58,177 nucleotides of DNA. Source: Clostridia bacterium. Its GTDB lineage: Bacteria > Bacillota > Clostridia > Oscillospirales > Acutalibacteraceae. Of this stretch, positions 29,546 through 38,110 are shown piece by piece; positions within the stretch are counted from its first letter, which is position 1; each line of letters starts with the position of its first letter. Made by a program: the position numbers and the translations under genes. The stretch covers positions 1 to 58,177 of the forward strand of contig JAFQWE010000004.1 of assembly GCA_017407645.1 (NCBI GenBank), written 5' to 3'. The notes below the pieces were generated by a model. That model searched no databases, was not told the origin of the DNA, and saw only the letters and a list, made by a program, of their open reading frames with translations.

Positions 29546-30673
29546 ATGGCAGAAAAAAAGGTTTTAACAGCAGACAAGGCAAAAAACGAGGCTTTGGCTA
29601 CCGCTTTGTCACAAATTGAAAAGAAATACGGCAAAGGCTCAGTTATGAAATTGGGCGAAAACACTGCAATGAACGTAGAGGCAATTTCAACCGGCTCTTT
29701 GGGTCTTGACGTTGCTCTTGGTATCGGCGGTGTGCCTAAGGGCAGAATTGTTGAAATTTACGGCCCTGAATCATCAGGTAAAACAACCATTGCCTTGCAC
29801 GTTGTTGCCGAGGCACAGAAAAAGGGCGGCGAGGCTGCTTACATAGACGTTGAGCACGCTCTTGACCCCGTATACGCTAAAAACTTGGGCGTAGATATTG
29901 ATTCCTTGCTTGTTTCTCAGCCTGATACAGGTGAGCAGGCTCTTGATATTGCCGAGGCTCTTGTGCGCTCGGGCGCTCTTGACGTTGTAGTTGTTGACTC
30001 GGTTGCCGCGCTTGTAACCCGCGCTGAAATTGAGGGTGAAATGGGTGACTCCCACGTGGGCGTTCAGGCACGTCTTATGTCGGGCGCACTGCGTAAGTTG
30101 ACCTCTGCCATTTCAAAGAGCAACTGCGTGGTTATCTTTATCAATCAGTTGCGCGAAAAGGTTGGCGTTATGTACGGCAACCCCGAGGTTACCCCCGGTG
30201 GACGCGCTCTTAAGTTCTACGCTTCTGTGCGTATTGACATCCGCAAGGCAGAGACTATCAAGTCAGGCAACGAAATGGTTGGCTCCCACACTCGCGCCAA
30301 GGTTGTAAAGAACAAGGTGGCTCCTCCTTTCAAGACCGCCGAGTTTGATATTATGTACGGCAAGGGTATTTCTAAGTCGGGCGAAATCGTTGATTTGGCA
30401 GTTGATTTTGGTATTATTAAAAAGAGCGGCGCTTGGTTTAGCTATAACGACGAGCGCTTGGCTCAAGGCAGAGATAACGCTAAAAAGGCTATCGAAACCA
30501 ACAAGGAATTGGCAGAGGAAATCGAGGCAAAGGTTATGGCAATGCTTAAATCAGGTGAAGAGACTGCATCTTCATCAGCCGATGCAGTAGAGGTGCTTCC
30601 TGCCGCCGATATGCCCGAGGCTCCCGTGCCAAAGGTAAAATCAAGAGTAAATCTTGACGTTGACGTTGACTGA
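29546..30673 (+). CDS. recA: Recombinase RecA
   Basis: 375 residues from ATG 29546 (ACGGAGTG upstream; a GTG at 29537 overlaps that site). Walker [10 protein letters not shown] (73-81), the L1/L2 loops, and [19 protein letters not shown] are diagnostic. It forms filaments on single-stranded DNA for strand exchange and LexA self-cleavage. The C-terminal tail is acidic and Ala/Pro-rich. It sits within an operon, 30 bases after prmC, with no LexA box in the gap. Its TGA overlaps the recX ATG. Confidence 0.98.
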   Translation: MAEKKVLTADKAKNEALATALSQIEKKYGKGSVMKLGENTAMNVEAISTGSLGLDVALGIGGVPKGRIVEIYGPESSGKTTIALHVVAEAQKKGGEAAYIDVEHALDPVYAKNLGVDIDSLLVSQPDTGEQALDIAEALVRSGALDVVVVDSVAALVTRAEIEGEMGDSHVGVQARLMSGALRKLTSAISKSNCVVIFINQLREKVGVMYGNPEVTPGGRALKFYASVRIDIRKAETIKSGNEMVGSHTRAKVVKNKVAPPFKTAEFDIMYGKGISKSGEIVDLAVDFGIIKKSGAWFSYNDERLAQGRDNAKKAIETNKELAEEIEAKVMAMLKSGEETASSSADAVEVLPAADMPEAPVPKVKSRVNLDVDVD

Positions 30674-31329
30674 TGCTGATTAAACGGATTGCTATCAGAC
30701 GCGGCAAGGTCAACGCCCTGTTTTTTGCAGATTACACCGCCGAATTTGGCGAGTTAACCGATGACGGCGGTCTGCTTTTGGACCGAAGCCTTTGCGAAAG
30801 CGAAGGACTGACGGCAGGGCAGAATATAACTGAAGACAGACTTTTAGAGTTGGTGCAAATTTCTGCTTGCAGGCGCGCCCGAAGTCGTGCGGCGTGGCTT
30901 CTTGAAAGCCGCGATTACACCCAAAAGGGTATGTATGACAAACTGCGCCGTCTTTTCGGGGACTACGCCGCAAGGGATGCCGCCCAATACTGCGCCCAAA
31001 TCGGACTGATTGACGATGCTCGATTTGCACAGCGCCTTGCTTTCAGTATGAGTGAGCGCGGCATCTCTGACAGAGAGGCGGTGCGCCGTCTTGTTGCCAA
31101 GGGGGTTGCCCGCGACGTTGCTCAGGATGCGGTAAGGGAGGCAGAGTCTGACCCCGCATCTCAGTTAAAACAGATTATTGAAAAGAAATATGCAGCAAAG
31201 CTTCTGACGGGTGACCGCAAGGAAGTTGAAAAGGTGGTTGCCGCTCTTGCCCGAAAGGGATTTGGTTTTGGCGATATTAGATGGGCAATTTCGGATTTTA
31301 CCGATGCCACCGATATTATTGAAGATTAA
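30673..31329 (+). CDS. recX: Regulatory protein RecX
   Basis: 218 residues with the RecX three-helix repeats: RSRAAWLLESRDYTQKGMYDKLRR, then a segment beginning LIDDARFAQRLAFSMSERG. RecX binds RecA filaments and limits recombinase activity. ATG overlaps the recA stop in TGATG, ensuring coupled translation. Confidence 0.9.
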   Translation: MLIKRIAIRRGKVNALFFADYTAEFGELTDDGGLLLDRSLCESEGLTAGQNITEDRLLELVQISACRRARSRAAWLLESRDYTQKGMYDKLRRLFGDYAARDAAQYCAQIGLIDDARFAQRLAFSMSERGISDREAVRRLVAKGVARDVAQDAVREAESDPASQLKQIIEKKYAAKLLTGDRKEVEKVVAALARKGFGFGDIRWAISDFTDATDIIED

Positions 31330-31340
31330 GAGGTAATAAA

Positions 31341-32678
31341 ATGTCCTGCAAGGTTGGAATGATAAGCTTGGGTTGCCCCAAAAATCAGGTGGATGCCGAG
31401 TTAATGCTTGCCCGTCTCCACCAGGGTGGCTACTACATAACAAATGACGAGTCAAGTGCCGACGTGGTGGTTATAAACACCTGCGGATTTATTGACGATG
31501 CAAAAAAAGAGGCAATTGAGAATATACTTGAAATGGGCGCCCTTAAAAACGAGGGCAGAATCAAGGGTATTGTTGTTACGGGCTGTCTTGCTCAGCGCTT
31601 CGGTGAGGAGGTTAAGGCAGAGCTGCCCGAAATCGACGTAGTCCTTGGCATAGGCGAAAACAGTGATATTTGCAACGCCGTTGCCGCCGCCTATAAGGGT
31701 GATGGCTACTGCAAAATCGGTGACAATATGAACCTTTGCTTCGAGGGTGAAAGGGTGCTTACCACCCCACGCTACACCGCCTATTTGCGTATTTCCGACG
31801 GATGCGACAACTGTTGCACCTACTGTACCATTCCAAAAATCAGGGGCCGCTTCCGCTCTCGCAAAATGGAAGATATTGTTGCCGAGGCAACCCGTCTTGC
31901 AAGCAGAGGGGTTAAGGAGCTTGTGATTGTAGCGCAGGACACTACCCGATACGGCGAGGATTTGTACGGTGAGTGCAAATTGTCCGAGCTTTTGGATGGT
32001 TTGTGTCAGGTTGATGGAGTTAAGTGGATAAGAATGCTCTACACCTATCCCGACCGCATTACCGACAAGCTGCTTGACACAATGGCAAGGCAAGAAAAGG
32101 TGCTAAACTACCTTGATATACCTCTGCAACACTGCAATGGGGATATTTTAAAGGCTATGAACCGCAAGGGTGACAGGGAGTCTCTTACTGCACTGATTGG
32201 CAAAATTCGTGCTAAATTGCCCGACGTAACCCTGCGTACCACCTTTATTACCGGCTTCCCAGGTGAAAGTGAAGAGCAGTTTACCGAGCTGTGCGAATTT
32301 GTGCGAGAGATTGGCTTTGACCGTCTTGGTTGCTTCCCATACTCTGCAGAGGAGGGCACCTTTGCCGCCGCAATGCCCAATCAGGTGGAGGATGAGGTCA
32401 AAATCCGCCGCGCCGAGATTATTATGGATATTCAGTCCCGCGTGGTTGCCGAGAATAACGAAAACAAGCTTGGCAGTGTGCAACAGGTAATTGTTGAGGG
32501 CTATGACGATTACATTAAGTGTTATTTCGGCAGAACTGTTGCCGATGCCCCCGAAATTGATGCAAAGGTTTTCTTCTGCACCGAGGGTGTGGGCCTTGCA
32601 GACGGGGATATAGTTAAGGTTGAAATTAACGATACAATTGAGTATGACCTTTTGGGTGCGCTGAAAGTTGAGGAATAA
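31341..32678 (+). CDS. rimO: Ribosomal protein S12 methylthiotransferase
   Basis: 445 residues: an N-terminal UPF0004 domain with ISLGCPKNQVDAE, the radical-SAM motif CDNCCTYC, and a C-terminal TRAM domain. RimO adds a methylthio group to an aspartate of S12 and needs two 4Fe-4S clusters. AGAGG precedes the ATG. pgsA starts 3 bases after the stop. Confidence 0.95.
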   Translation: MSCKVGMISLGCPKNQVDAELMLARLHQGGYYITNDESSADVVVINTCGFIDDAKKEAIENILEMGALKNEGRIKGIVVTGCLAQRFGEEVKAELPEIDVVLGIGENSDICNAVAAAYKGDGYCKIGDNMNLCFEGERVLTTPRYTAYLRISDGCDNCCTYCTIPKIRGRFRSRKMEDIVAEATRLASRGVKELVIVAQDTTRYGEDLYGECKLSELLDGLCQVDGVKWIRMLYTYPDRITDKLLDTMARQEKVLNYLDIPLQHCNGDILKAMNRKGDRESLTALIGKIRAKLPDVTLRTTFITGFPGESEEQFTELCEFVREIGFDRLGCFPYSAEEGTFAAAMPNQVEDEVKIRRAEIIMDIQSRVVAENNENKLGSVQQVIVEGYDDYIKCYFGRTVADAPEIDAKVFFCTEGVGLADGDIVKVEINDTIEYDLLGALKVEE

Positions 32679-32680
32679 CT

Positions 32681-33289
32681 ATGAATTTACCAAACAAACT
32701 AACTGTGCTTCGTATAATTCTTGTGCCAATTTTTTTGGTGGCTTTAATGTGGGAATTTCCTCATCATTATTTGGTTGCCGATTTGATTTTTGTGGCGGCA
32801 TCTCTTACCGACCTGTTTGACGGCAAAATCGCCCGCAAGCATAAGCTTATTACCGACTTGGGCAAATTCCTTGACCCCTTGGCAGATAAGATGCTTACTA
32901 CCGCCGCGTTTTTAGGCTTTATGGCATGCTCTATCGGTAACCGATTTGGCGGTGCAATGACCGATATGCTGATGTGGGTTAACTTTATCGTCCTTACCCG
33001 TGAGTTTATGGTTACCTCTGTTCGTCTTATGGCGGCAGGCGGCGGCAAGGTGGTTGCCGCTAACATCTACGGCAAGCTTAAAACCGTATTTCAGATGACG
33101 GCTATTATTACCGCTATGGCTTTTGAGTGGTTTATCGAGTTGCTTTCAGCATTCATTACTCTGCCTCAAATCGTATGCGATGTTATGGTCATTACCTACA
33201 CTGCGCTTATTTGGATTTCTACCATTATGGCGGTAATTTCAGGCGTTATTTATGTCTTCCAAAACAAAGAGTATATTAAAACAAAATAA
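32681..33289 (+). CDS. pgsA: CDP-diacylglycerol-glycerol-3-phosphate phosphatidyltransferase
   Basis: 202 residues, a multi-pass membrane enzyme with the CDP-alcohol phosphotransferase signature spread over DLFDGKIARKHKLITDLG and FLDPLADK. It makes phosphatidylglycerol phosphate. Last gene of the recA operon. The rimO-pgsA order is common in Clostridia. Confidence 0.93.
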   Translation: MNLPNKLTVLRIILVPIFLVALMWEFPHHYLVADLIFVAASLTDLFDGKIARKHKLITDLGKFLDPLADKMLTTAAFLGFMACSIGNRFGGAMTDMLMWVNFIVLTREFMVTSVRLMAAGGGKVVAANIYGKLKTVFQMTAIITAMAFEWFIELLSAFITLPQIVCDVMVITYTALIWISTIMAVISGVIYVFQNKEYIKTK

Positions 33290-33293
33290 GGGG

Positions 33294-33322
33294 TTTACAT
33301 TTTGCCCCTTTGTGTATATAAT
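33294..33322 (+). promoter_or_regulatory. Promoter of the cysE-cysS T-box transcript
   Basis: TTTACA (33294-33299), a 17-bp spacer and TATAAT (33317-33322), starting 4 bases after the pgsA stop. Confidence 0.85.
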
Positions 33323-33329
33323 ATATGTG

Positions 33330-33580
33330 TAAATGCGTTTATCGGGATTAGTACCCAGTCACCAAACGGCAGAGAGTGGGCTTCATCGGCTGAAAGGGCT
33401 CATCGTAACTGGAATTGGGGAATGCACCCGTCAGCACGCGGCAGGAACTGCCTTTTGGCATAGTAAAAGCCGTGCGGATTGCCTCGTTATCGGCAGTATG
33501 AGTTATAAGTTCGGAGTGGAACCGCGGAAGAAGTAATTGCCGCCTCCGTCAAGTGTGTTTGCGCTTGACGGGGGCGTTTT
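33330..33580 (+). promoter_or_regulatory. T-box riboswitch, predicted cysteine-specific
   Basis: The leader contains a stem-I AGTA element (33352-33355), a GAGAG...GGCTGAAAGG region, a plausible specifier loop with TGC (Cys) at 33423-33425, and the T-box proper with GGAGTGGAACCGCGG at 33513-33527, which binds the uncharged tRNA acceptor end. A terminator follows. It reads cysteinyl-tRNA charging and controls cysE and cysS, matching the Cys specifier. Confidence 0.92.
33541..33580 (+). terminator. T-box regulated terminator
   Basis: CGCCTCCGTCAAG pairs with CTTGACGGGGGCG and is followed by TTTT. Its formation competes with the antiterminator that includes the T-box sequence. Confidence 0.9.
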
Positions 33581-33617
33581 ATAATAGGCGGAGTAAAATC
33601 CAAAAAAGGAGCATACT

Positions 33618-34244
33618 ATGTTCAAACGATTGAAAGAGGATATTCAAACCGTCCGTGACCGCGACCCTGCGGCACGCTCGGTTGTTGAAATATTGCTGTG
33701 CTATCCGGGTCTTAAAGCGGTGCGGATGCATCGTCGCGCTCACTGGTTTTACAAGCACGGCCACAAGCTGATTGCCCGAATTATATCCCAACGGGCATCG
33801 CGAAAATACGGCATTGAAATTCACCCCGGCGCCACCATTGGCAGACGGCTTTTCATTGACCACGGCACAGGCGTTGTGATTGGTGAAACGGCAGAAATCG
33901 GCGACGACGTTACCATCTATCAGGGTGTAACCCTTGGCGGTACGGGTAAGGATGTTGGCAAGCGCCACCCAACTATTGGCAACAACGTGCTTATCGGTTC
34001 GGGCGCAAAGGTGCTTGGCCCATTCAGAGTGGGAGACAACTCCCGTGTGGCTTCGGGTGCAGTGGTGCTTAGCGAGGTGCCTGACAACTGCACTGCGGTG
34101 GGTGTGCCTGCCCGAATTGTTAAAAAAGACGGTGTGAAAATCGGACTTTTGGACCAGATTCACTTTACCGACCCCGTCGCCCAAGAGCTTAACCGCTTGC
34201 AAAAAGAGGTTGACCAGCTTCGCAATATGATAAATCAAAAATGA
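33618..34244 (+). CDS. cysE: Serine O-acetyltransferase
   Basis: 208 residues. An N-terminal helical part precedes a left-handed beta-helix of hexapeptide repeats with HPGATIGRRLFIDHGTG and VIGETAEIGDDVTIYQGV, the CysE signature. It makes O-acetylserine for cysteine synthesis. The short form lacks the long N-terminal extension of E. coli CysE. GGAG lies upstream. cysS follows 10 bases after the stop, and both are under the T-box. cysK is absent here. Confidence 0.95.
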   Translation: MFKRLKEDIQTVRDRDPAARSVVEILLCYPGLKAVRMHRRAHWFYKHGHKLIARIISQRASRKYGIEIHPGATIGRRLFIDHGTGVVIGETAEIGDDVTIYQGVTLGGTGKDVGKRHPTIGNNVLIGSGAKVLGPFRVGDNSRVASGAVVLSEVPDNCTAVGVPARIVKKDGVKIGLLDQIHFTDPVAQELNRLQKEVDQLRNMINQK

Positions 34245-34254
34245 GGTATAGATT

Positions 34255-35634
34255 ATGAAAATTTTCAACACATTAACCCGTCAAAAAGAGGAATTTGTGC
34301 CTGTAAAAGAGGGCAAAGCAGGTATTTACGCCTGCGGTCCTACCGTTTACAACTTTATCCACATCGGCAACGCCCGTCCGCTGTGCGTTTTCGACGTGCT
34401 TCGCCGCTATCTTGAGTGGCGCGGTATGGAGGTTAACTTCGTTCAGAACTTCACCGACATTGACGACAAGCTTATTAAAAAGGCTAATGAAGAGGGCATC
34501 ACTGTTCCTCAGGTTGCCGAGCGTTATATTGAAGAGTTTTGGACCGACGTTAAGGGTATGAACATCCGTCCTGCTACCACACACCCCCGTGCAACCGAAA
34601 ATATTAACGAGATTATCGGTCTTATCAGCACCCTTATTGAAAAGGGCTATGCCTATGCATCAGGTGGCGACGTATATTTCCGCACCCTTAAGTTTGATGA
34701 GTATGGCAAGCTGTCCCATCAGCCTCTTGAGGATTTGGAGGCAGGCGCCCGTATTGACGTTACCGAGGTTAAGGAGCATCCTATGGACTTTGCTCTGTGG
34801 AAGGGTGTTAAGCCCGGTGAGCCCTTCTGGCCGTCACCTTGGGGCAACGGAAGACCCGGTTGGCATATTGAGTGCTCTGCAATGAGCCAAAAATACATTG
34901 GTGACACCCTTGACATTCACTGCGGTGGTCAGGATTTGATTTTCCCCCACCACGAAAACGAGATTGCTCAGTCGGAGTGCGCTTGCGGTAAGCCCTTTGC
35001 AAACTACTGGATGCACAACGGCTATATCAACGTTGACAACCGCAAAATGAGTAAGTCCTTGGGCAACTTCTTCACTGTGCGTGAGGTGGCTGAAAAGTAC
35101 GGATATGAGCCTATCAGATATCTGATGATTTCTTCTCACTATCGCAGTCCAATCAACTATTCTGTTGATATTCTTGAGCAAAGCCAAAACGCTCTTGACC
35201 GCCTTTACACCTGCCGTGAAAACCTTGTTTTCCGTCTTGAAAGTGCCCAAAGCGGTGAGCAGACTGCCAATTTTGATAAGTTTAAGGAAGAATTTATCAC
35301 CGCTATGGAGGATGACCTTAACACCGCCGATGCAATCGCCGCCATCTTCAATCTTGCCAAAGAGATTAACATTATGCTTGGCGGCACCCCCTCAAAAGAG
35401 GATTGCACCGCTGCTCTTAATATGTTTGACGAGCTTTGCGGCGTTCTTGGCCTTGTTTATAATATTGACAAGGCAGATAACCTTGATGCCGAGGTTGAGG
35501 AATTGATTGCGCAACGTACTGCCGCCCGTAAGGAGCGCGATTTTGCCAAGGCAGACCAAATCCGCGACCAACTTAAAGAGATGGGTATCGTCCTTGAAGA
35601 TACCCCCCAAGGCGTTAAGTGGAGCAGAGTATAA
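34255..35634 (+). CDS. cysS: Cysteinyl-tRNA synthetase
   Basis: 459 residues. Class I synthetase with the HIGH-type HIGN motif in YNFIHIGNARP, KMSKS in RKMSKSLGNFF, and Cys/His zinc ligands including YACGPTV and CSAMS...HCGGQD. It charges tRNA(Cys), directly lowering the signal read by the T-box upstream. A structured hairpin array begins 18 bases after the stop. Confidence 0.97.
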   Translation: MKIFNTLTRQKEEFVPVKEGKAGIYACGPTVYNFIHIGNARPLCVFDVLRRYLEWRGMEVNFVQNFTDIDDKLIKKANEEGITVPQVAERYIEEFWTDVKGMNIRPATTHPRATENINEIIGLISTLIEKGYAYASGGDVYFRTLKFDEYGKLSHQPLEDLEAGARIDVTEVKEHPMDFALWKGVKPGEPFWPSPWGNGRPGWHIECSAMSQKYIGDTLDIHCGGQDLIFPHHENEIAQSECACGKPFANYWMHNGYINVDNRKMSKSLGNFFTVREVAEKYGYEPIRYLMISSHYRSPINYSVDILEQSQNALDRLYTCRENLVFRLESAQSGEQTANFDKFKEEFITAMEDDLNTADAIAAIFNLAKEINIMLGGTPSKEDCTAALNMFDELCGVLGLVYNIDKADNLDAEVEELIAQRTAARKERDFAKADQIRDQLKEMGIVLEDTPQGVKWSRV

Positions 35635-35652
35635 AACATAAATCCCGACGAA

Positions 35653-35856
35653 GGCGTTGTACCCGTAAGGATACAACGCCAGTTTTATTCGCCTATCGGC
35701 GAGTTCTATTGCTACGCAGTGATATTTGGACTAAAGTCCAAGTGATATTGCCTGCGGCAGTTTATGGGCGAATAAAATAACACTGAAACCGCAAGGTTTC
35801 AATAACACTATTGTCGCAAGGCAATAATATCACTCCGACAAAGTCGGAATATAACT
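35653..35856 (+). repeat. Structured hairpin array E1 (AATAACACT/AATATCACT linkers)
   Basis: A first hairpin (35653-35680, GGCGTTGTA stem), then an outer helix TTTTATTCGCC (35683-35693) with GGCGAATAAAA (35767-35777) that encloses three to four small hairpins, then three linked hairpins each followed by AATAACACT or AATATCACT. It aligns end to end with E2 at 45315-45519. Most stems differ in sequence between copies but remain paired. Confidence 0.85.
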
Positions 35857-35884
35857 TGAAAGACTATCAGTTTTTATGTATAAT
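35856..35884 (+). promoter_or_regulatory. Promoter of the four-helix-bundle gene
   Basis: TTGAAA (35856-35861), a 17-bp spacer and TATAAT (35879-35884), immediately at the end of array E1. Confidence 0.75.
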
Positions 35885-35903
35885 AGATTTAGAGGTGATA
35901 ACT

Positions 35904-36254
35904 ATGGCTGATAGTATTTTAAGAGATAAAGCAAAAGAGTTTGCAAAGAAAATCGTTTTTCTTTGTCGTGATATGAAATCAACCCACAAAGAATCCGTTT
36001 TAATAAATCAGTTGCTCCGCTCAGCGACCTCTATCGGATCCAACCTGCACGAAGCACAATATGCTCAAGGAACAAAAGATTTTATTTCAAAACTCGAAAT
36101 AGCGCAAAAAGAATGTTATGAAACAGAATATTGGTTAGAACTTCTTTTTGAGACAAATTGTATGAATGAAGAAAATTATAAAGCATTGCAAAATGATTGT
36201 GGTGCTATTCGCAGAATGTTAATCTCGTCACTTAAAACTATAAAGTCTAAATGA
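35904..36254 (+). CDS. Four-helix-bundle protein (S23 / 23S rRNA IVS family)
   Basis: 116 residues. KAKEFAKKIVFLCRD, LINQLLRSATSIGSNLHEA and a helix with ECYETEYWLELL match the family first seen in intervening sequences of 23S rRNA genes and related to Avd of diversity-generating retroelements. No 23S gene or retroelement is nearby. ATG at 35904 is chosen because AGAGGTGAT lies 5 bases upstream; an upstream in-frame ATG would be within array E1. AT-rich relative to neighbours. Cellular role unknown. Confidence 0.85.
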   Translation: MADSILRDKAKEFAKKIVFLCRDMKSTHKESVLINQLLRSATSIGSNLHEAQYAQGTKDFISKLEIAQKECYETEYWLELLFETNCMNEENYKALQNDCGAIRRMLISSLKTIKSK

Positions 36255-36267
36255 AGAGGTACATATT

Positions 36268-36645
36268 ATGAGCAAAAGAAAAAGATTAGAATATTTGATA
36301 ATCACTTCTTGTGTATTATTATCAGGATTTGTCATTTATGGTTTTGTAGGAAGTATTCAGCCGCTAATTAACGATAGTAAAGTGGCTTCCTTTTTTGCTT
36401 TTGGTGCTTTGGGTGGCTTTGGATTTAGCCTTATCTTATCTACCATAATTTTAAGTTCAAGATTTTTTCAAAAAAGAAGTTTAACCTTTAAAATAGTTGC
36501 GGCTGTTCTTTGGCCTATTACTTTTGCTTGTTGTTTTTATGTTGGTGTTTTTATGTATATACCCTATGGAATATACAATGTTATAATGTTGATTAAAAAA
36601 GAGCCTCAAGTTGTAGAAAGTTCCATTGACAATTTAAATGAATAA
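36268..36645 (+). CDS. Small membrane protein of unknown function
   Basis: 125 residues with hydrophobic segments at about 10-30, 41-65 and 75-108 (the last probably two helices), a basic N-terminus and an acidic tail. AAGAGGT precedes the ATG. It lies 13 bases after the four-helix-bundle gene and is AT-rich like it, so the two are probably one acquired unit. I do not recognise the family. Confidence 0.65.
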   Translation: MSKRKRLEYLIITSCVLLSGFVIYGFVGSIQPLINDSKVASFFAFGALGGFGFSLILSTIILSSRFFQKRSLTFKIVAAVLWPITFACCFYVGVFMYIPYGIYNVIMLIKKEPQVVESSIDNLNE

Positions 36646-36753
36646 AGAATACACAAATTCTTTATTTGAGTTTGGTTAAGGGTTTTAGGTTCTCCTAAAG
36701 TGTGGAAAATTTGATATACATTTTCCCTGCTTGTTACGGTATAAGACAAAATT

Positions 36754-36787
36754 AAAAACTGTGTAGAAATTTTCTACACAGTTTTTT
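36754..36787 (+). terminator. Intrinsic terminator
   Basis: AAAACTGTGTAGAAA pairs with TTTCTACACAGTTTT and is followed by TT. It separates the plus-strand unit from the convergent sorE-like gene. Confidence 0.9.
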
Positions 36788-36856
36788 ACTGTCCTTTAGA
36801 GTACGGCTCAAAAGTCGGGATTTTTTAATGAATAATGGAAAAGGTTTGCTGTCTTT

Positions 36857-38095
36857 TTAAAAATTATTCAGCAAGTATTTTTCTGCTTCGGCAGACCACA
36901 AGCCGTTGTTTTGCTTAACCAATCGGTCAAGCTGGGCAAAGCGTTTGTCCTCATTTCCAAGTGCCTCAAAATCTGCAATAGCGGTAAGAGGCAGGTCGAT
37001 GTGGGTGTAAATCAGTTTTTTACCGCCCTCAATTTCAGGCAGGCGCAAGGTTGTATCAACGGCGGCGTCAATACCGCCAATATGGGTAATCATAACGGCA
37101 GGGTCGATTTTACCCTCGCCGATAAGACGCACAATATCAAGCATATCTTCGGTTGTGCTTCCGCTTGTGCCTGCAATATGATGCTGAGCGTAGTGAACGT
37201 TGTAAAAATTAAGGTTGGCGCTGAACTTTTTATCCAAGGGGCCTGCAAAGAAATTAAGGCAACCGTCAAAGCCCAAAATTTCGTCTGCCAACTCAACCAC
37301 CGAGGGAACGGGAGCATAGACAAAAACGTCGTCAAAACCGCCGTCAGACAAGGCAAGCAAGCCCTCTTTATCGGTGCAATCGGTGAAGATAAGTTTAATT
37401 CCGTCTTTTGCGGCTTTTTCGGGCGGAAAAATCTGCTTTGCCCTTTCAAGACGTTCCTTGCTCAAATCGGTTACTACCAACAAGGAGGGCTTTACGTCAC
37501 CGTGGAGAGCGATGTCAATGGCAACCAGTCCCATAGGCCCGCACCCTGCAAGGATGGCAGTCTTTCCGCTTGGTTTAACGTTGGTATAGGGCATAAGGTC
37601 ACCGTCAAGGTGCAGGTTTGCCTTGTACCCCCTGATAACGCAAGAGGCAGGCTCAATCAAAGAGCCCTTAAAAAAAGAGTCACTGTCAAGCTTAATCAGA
37701 TAGCCGTTTTCTACAATGTGGTCGTAAACTATGGAATAGGTTGACACGCCGCCGATTTCACCAAAGGTGTAACCAACCGTTTGCACACCGCCGGGAAGAT
37801 AGGCTAAAACGGGAGGCATAACCACCTTGTCACCAACCTGATATTTGTTCTGCCATTTTGGTGTAACTTCAACGATTTCGGCACAAAATTCGTGACCTAC
37901 TATAATCGGATTTTCGGCAACGTTGTCGGGTACGCGCAAATGCTTTGCGCCCTGTTTTGCCGTTTTGTAGGTGGACATACAAACGCTGTCGGATATAACC
38001 TTAATAAGTATTTCGCCATTTTTAAGTTGTGGCAACTCAAACTCCTCAAGCCTTAAATCGTTTTCGCCGTATAAACGGACTGCTTTTGTTTTCAT
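36857..38095 (-). CDS. Zinc-type dehydrogenase, SorE-like (L-sorbose-1-phosphate reductase family)
   Basis: 412 residues, longer than ordinary medium-chain alcohol dehydrogenases. The N-terminus MKTKAVRLYGENDLRLEEF, SVCMSTYK in place of the usual zinc motif, IIVGHEFCAEI, an EPASCVI segment and a Rossmann ILAGCGPMGLVAID fit the SorE group, which reduces sorbose 1-phosphate to glucitol 6-phosphate; assignment is from memory of the family. It lies 15 bases after the aldolase in one minus-strand operon, consistent with ketose- or alditol-phosphate catabolism. Confidence 0.75.
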   Translation of the reverse strand: MKTKAVRLYGENDLRLEEFELPQLKNGEILIKVISDSVCMSTYKTAKQGAKHLRVPDNVAENPIIVGHEFCAEIVEVTPKWQNKYQVGDKVVMPPVLAYLPGGVQTVGYTFGEIGGVSTYSIVYDHIVENGYLIKLDSDSFFKGSLIEPASCVIRGYKANLHLDGDLMPYTNVKPSGKTAILAGCGPMGLVAIDIALHGDVKPSLLVVTDLSKERLERAKQIFPPEKAAKDGIKLIFTDCTDKEGLLALSDGGFDDVFVYAPVPSVVELADEILGFDGCLNFFAGPLDKKFSANLNFYNVHYAQHHIAGTSGSTTEDMLDIVRLIGEGKIDPAVMITHIGGIDAAVDTTLRLPEIEGGKKLIYTHIDLPLTAIADFEALGNEDKRFAQLDRLVKQNNGLWSAEAEKYLLNNF

Positions 38096-38110
38096 ATCCT
38101 CACCGCCCTA

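Noticed and set aside
33333-33536. Open frame of 67 codons after pgsA
   Set aside because: It lies wholly in the T-box leader and covers its structural motifs.
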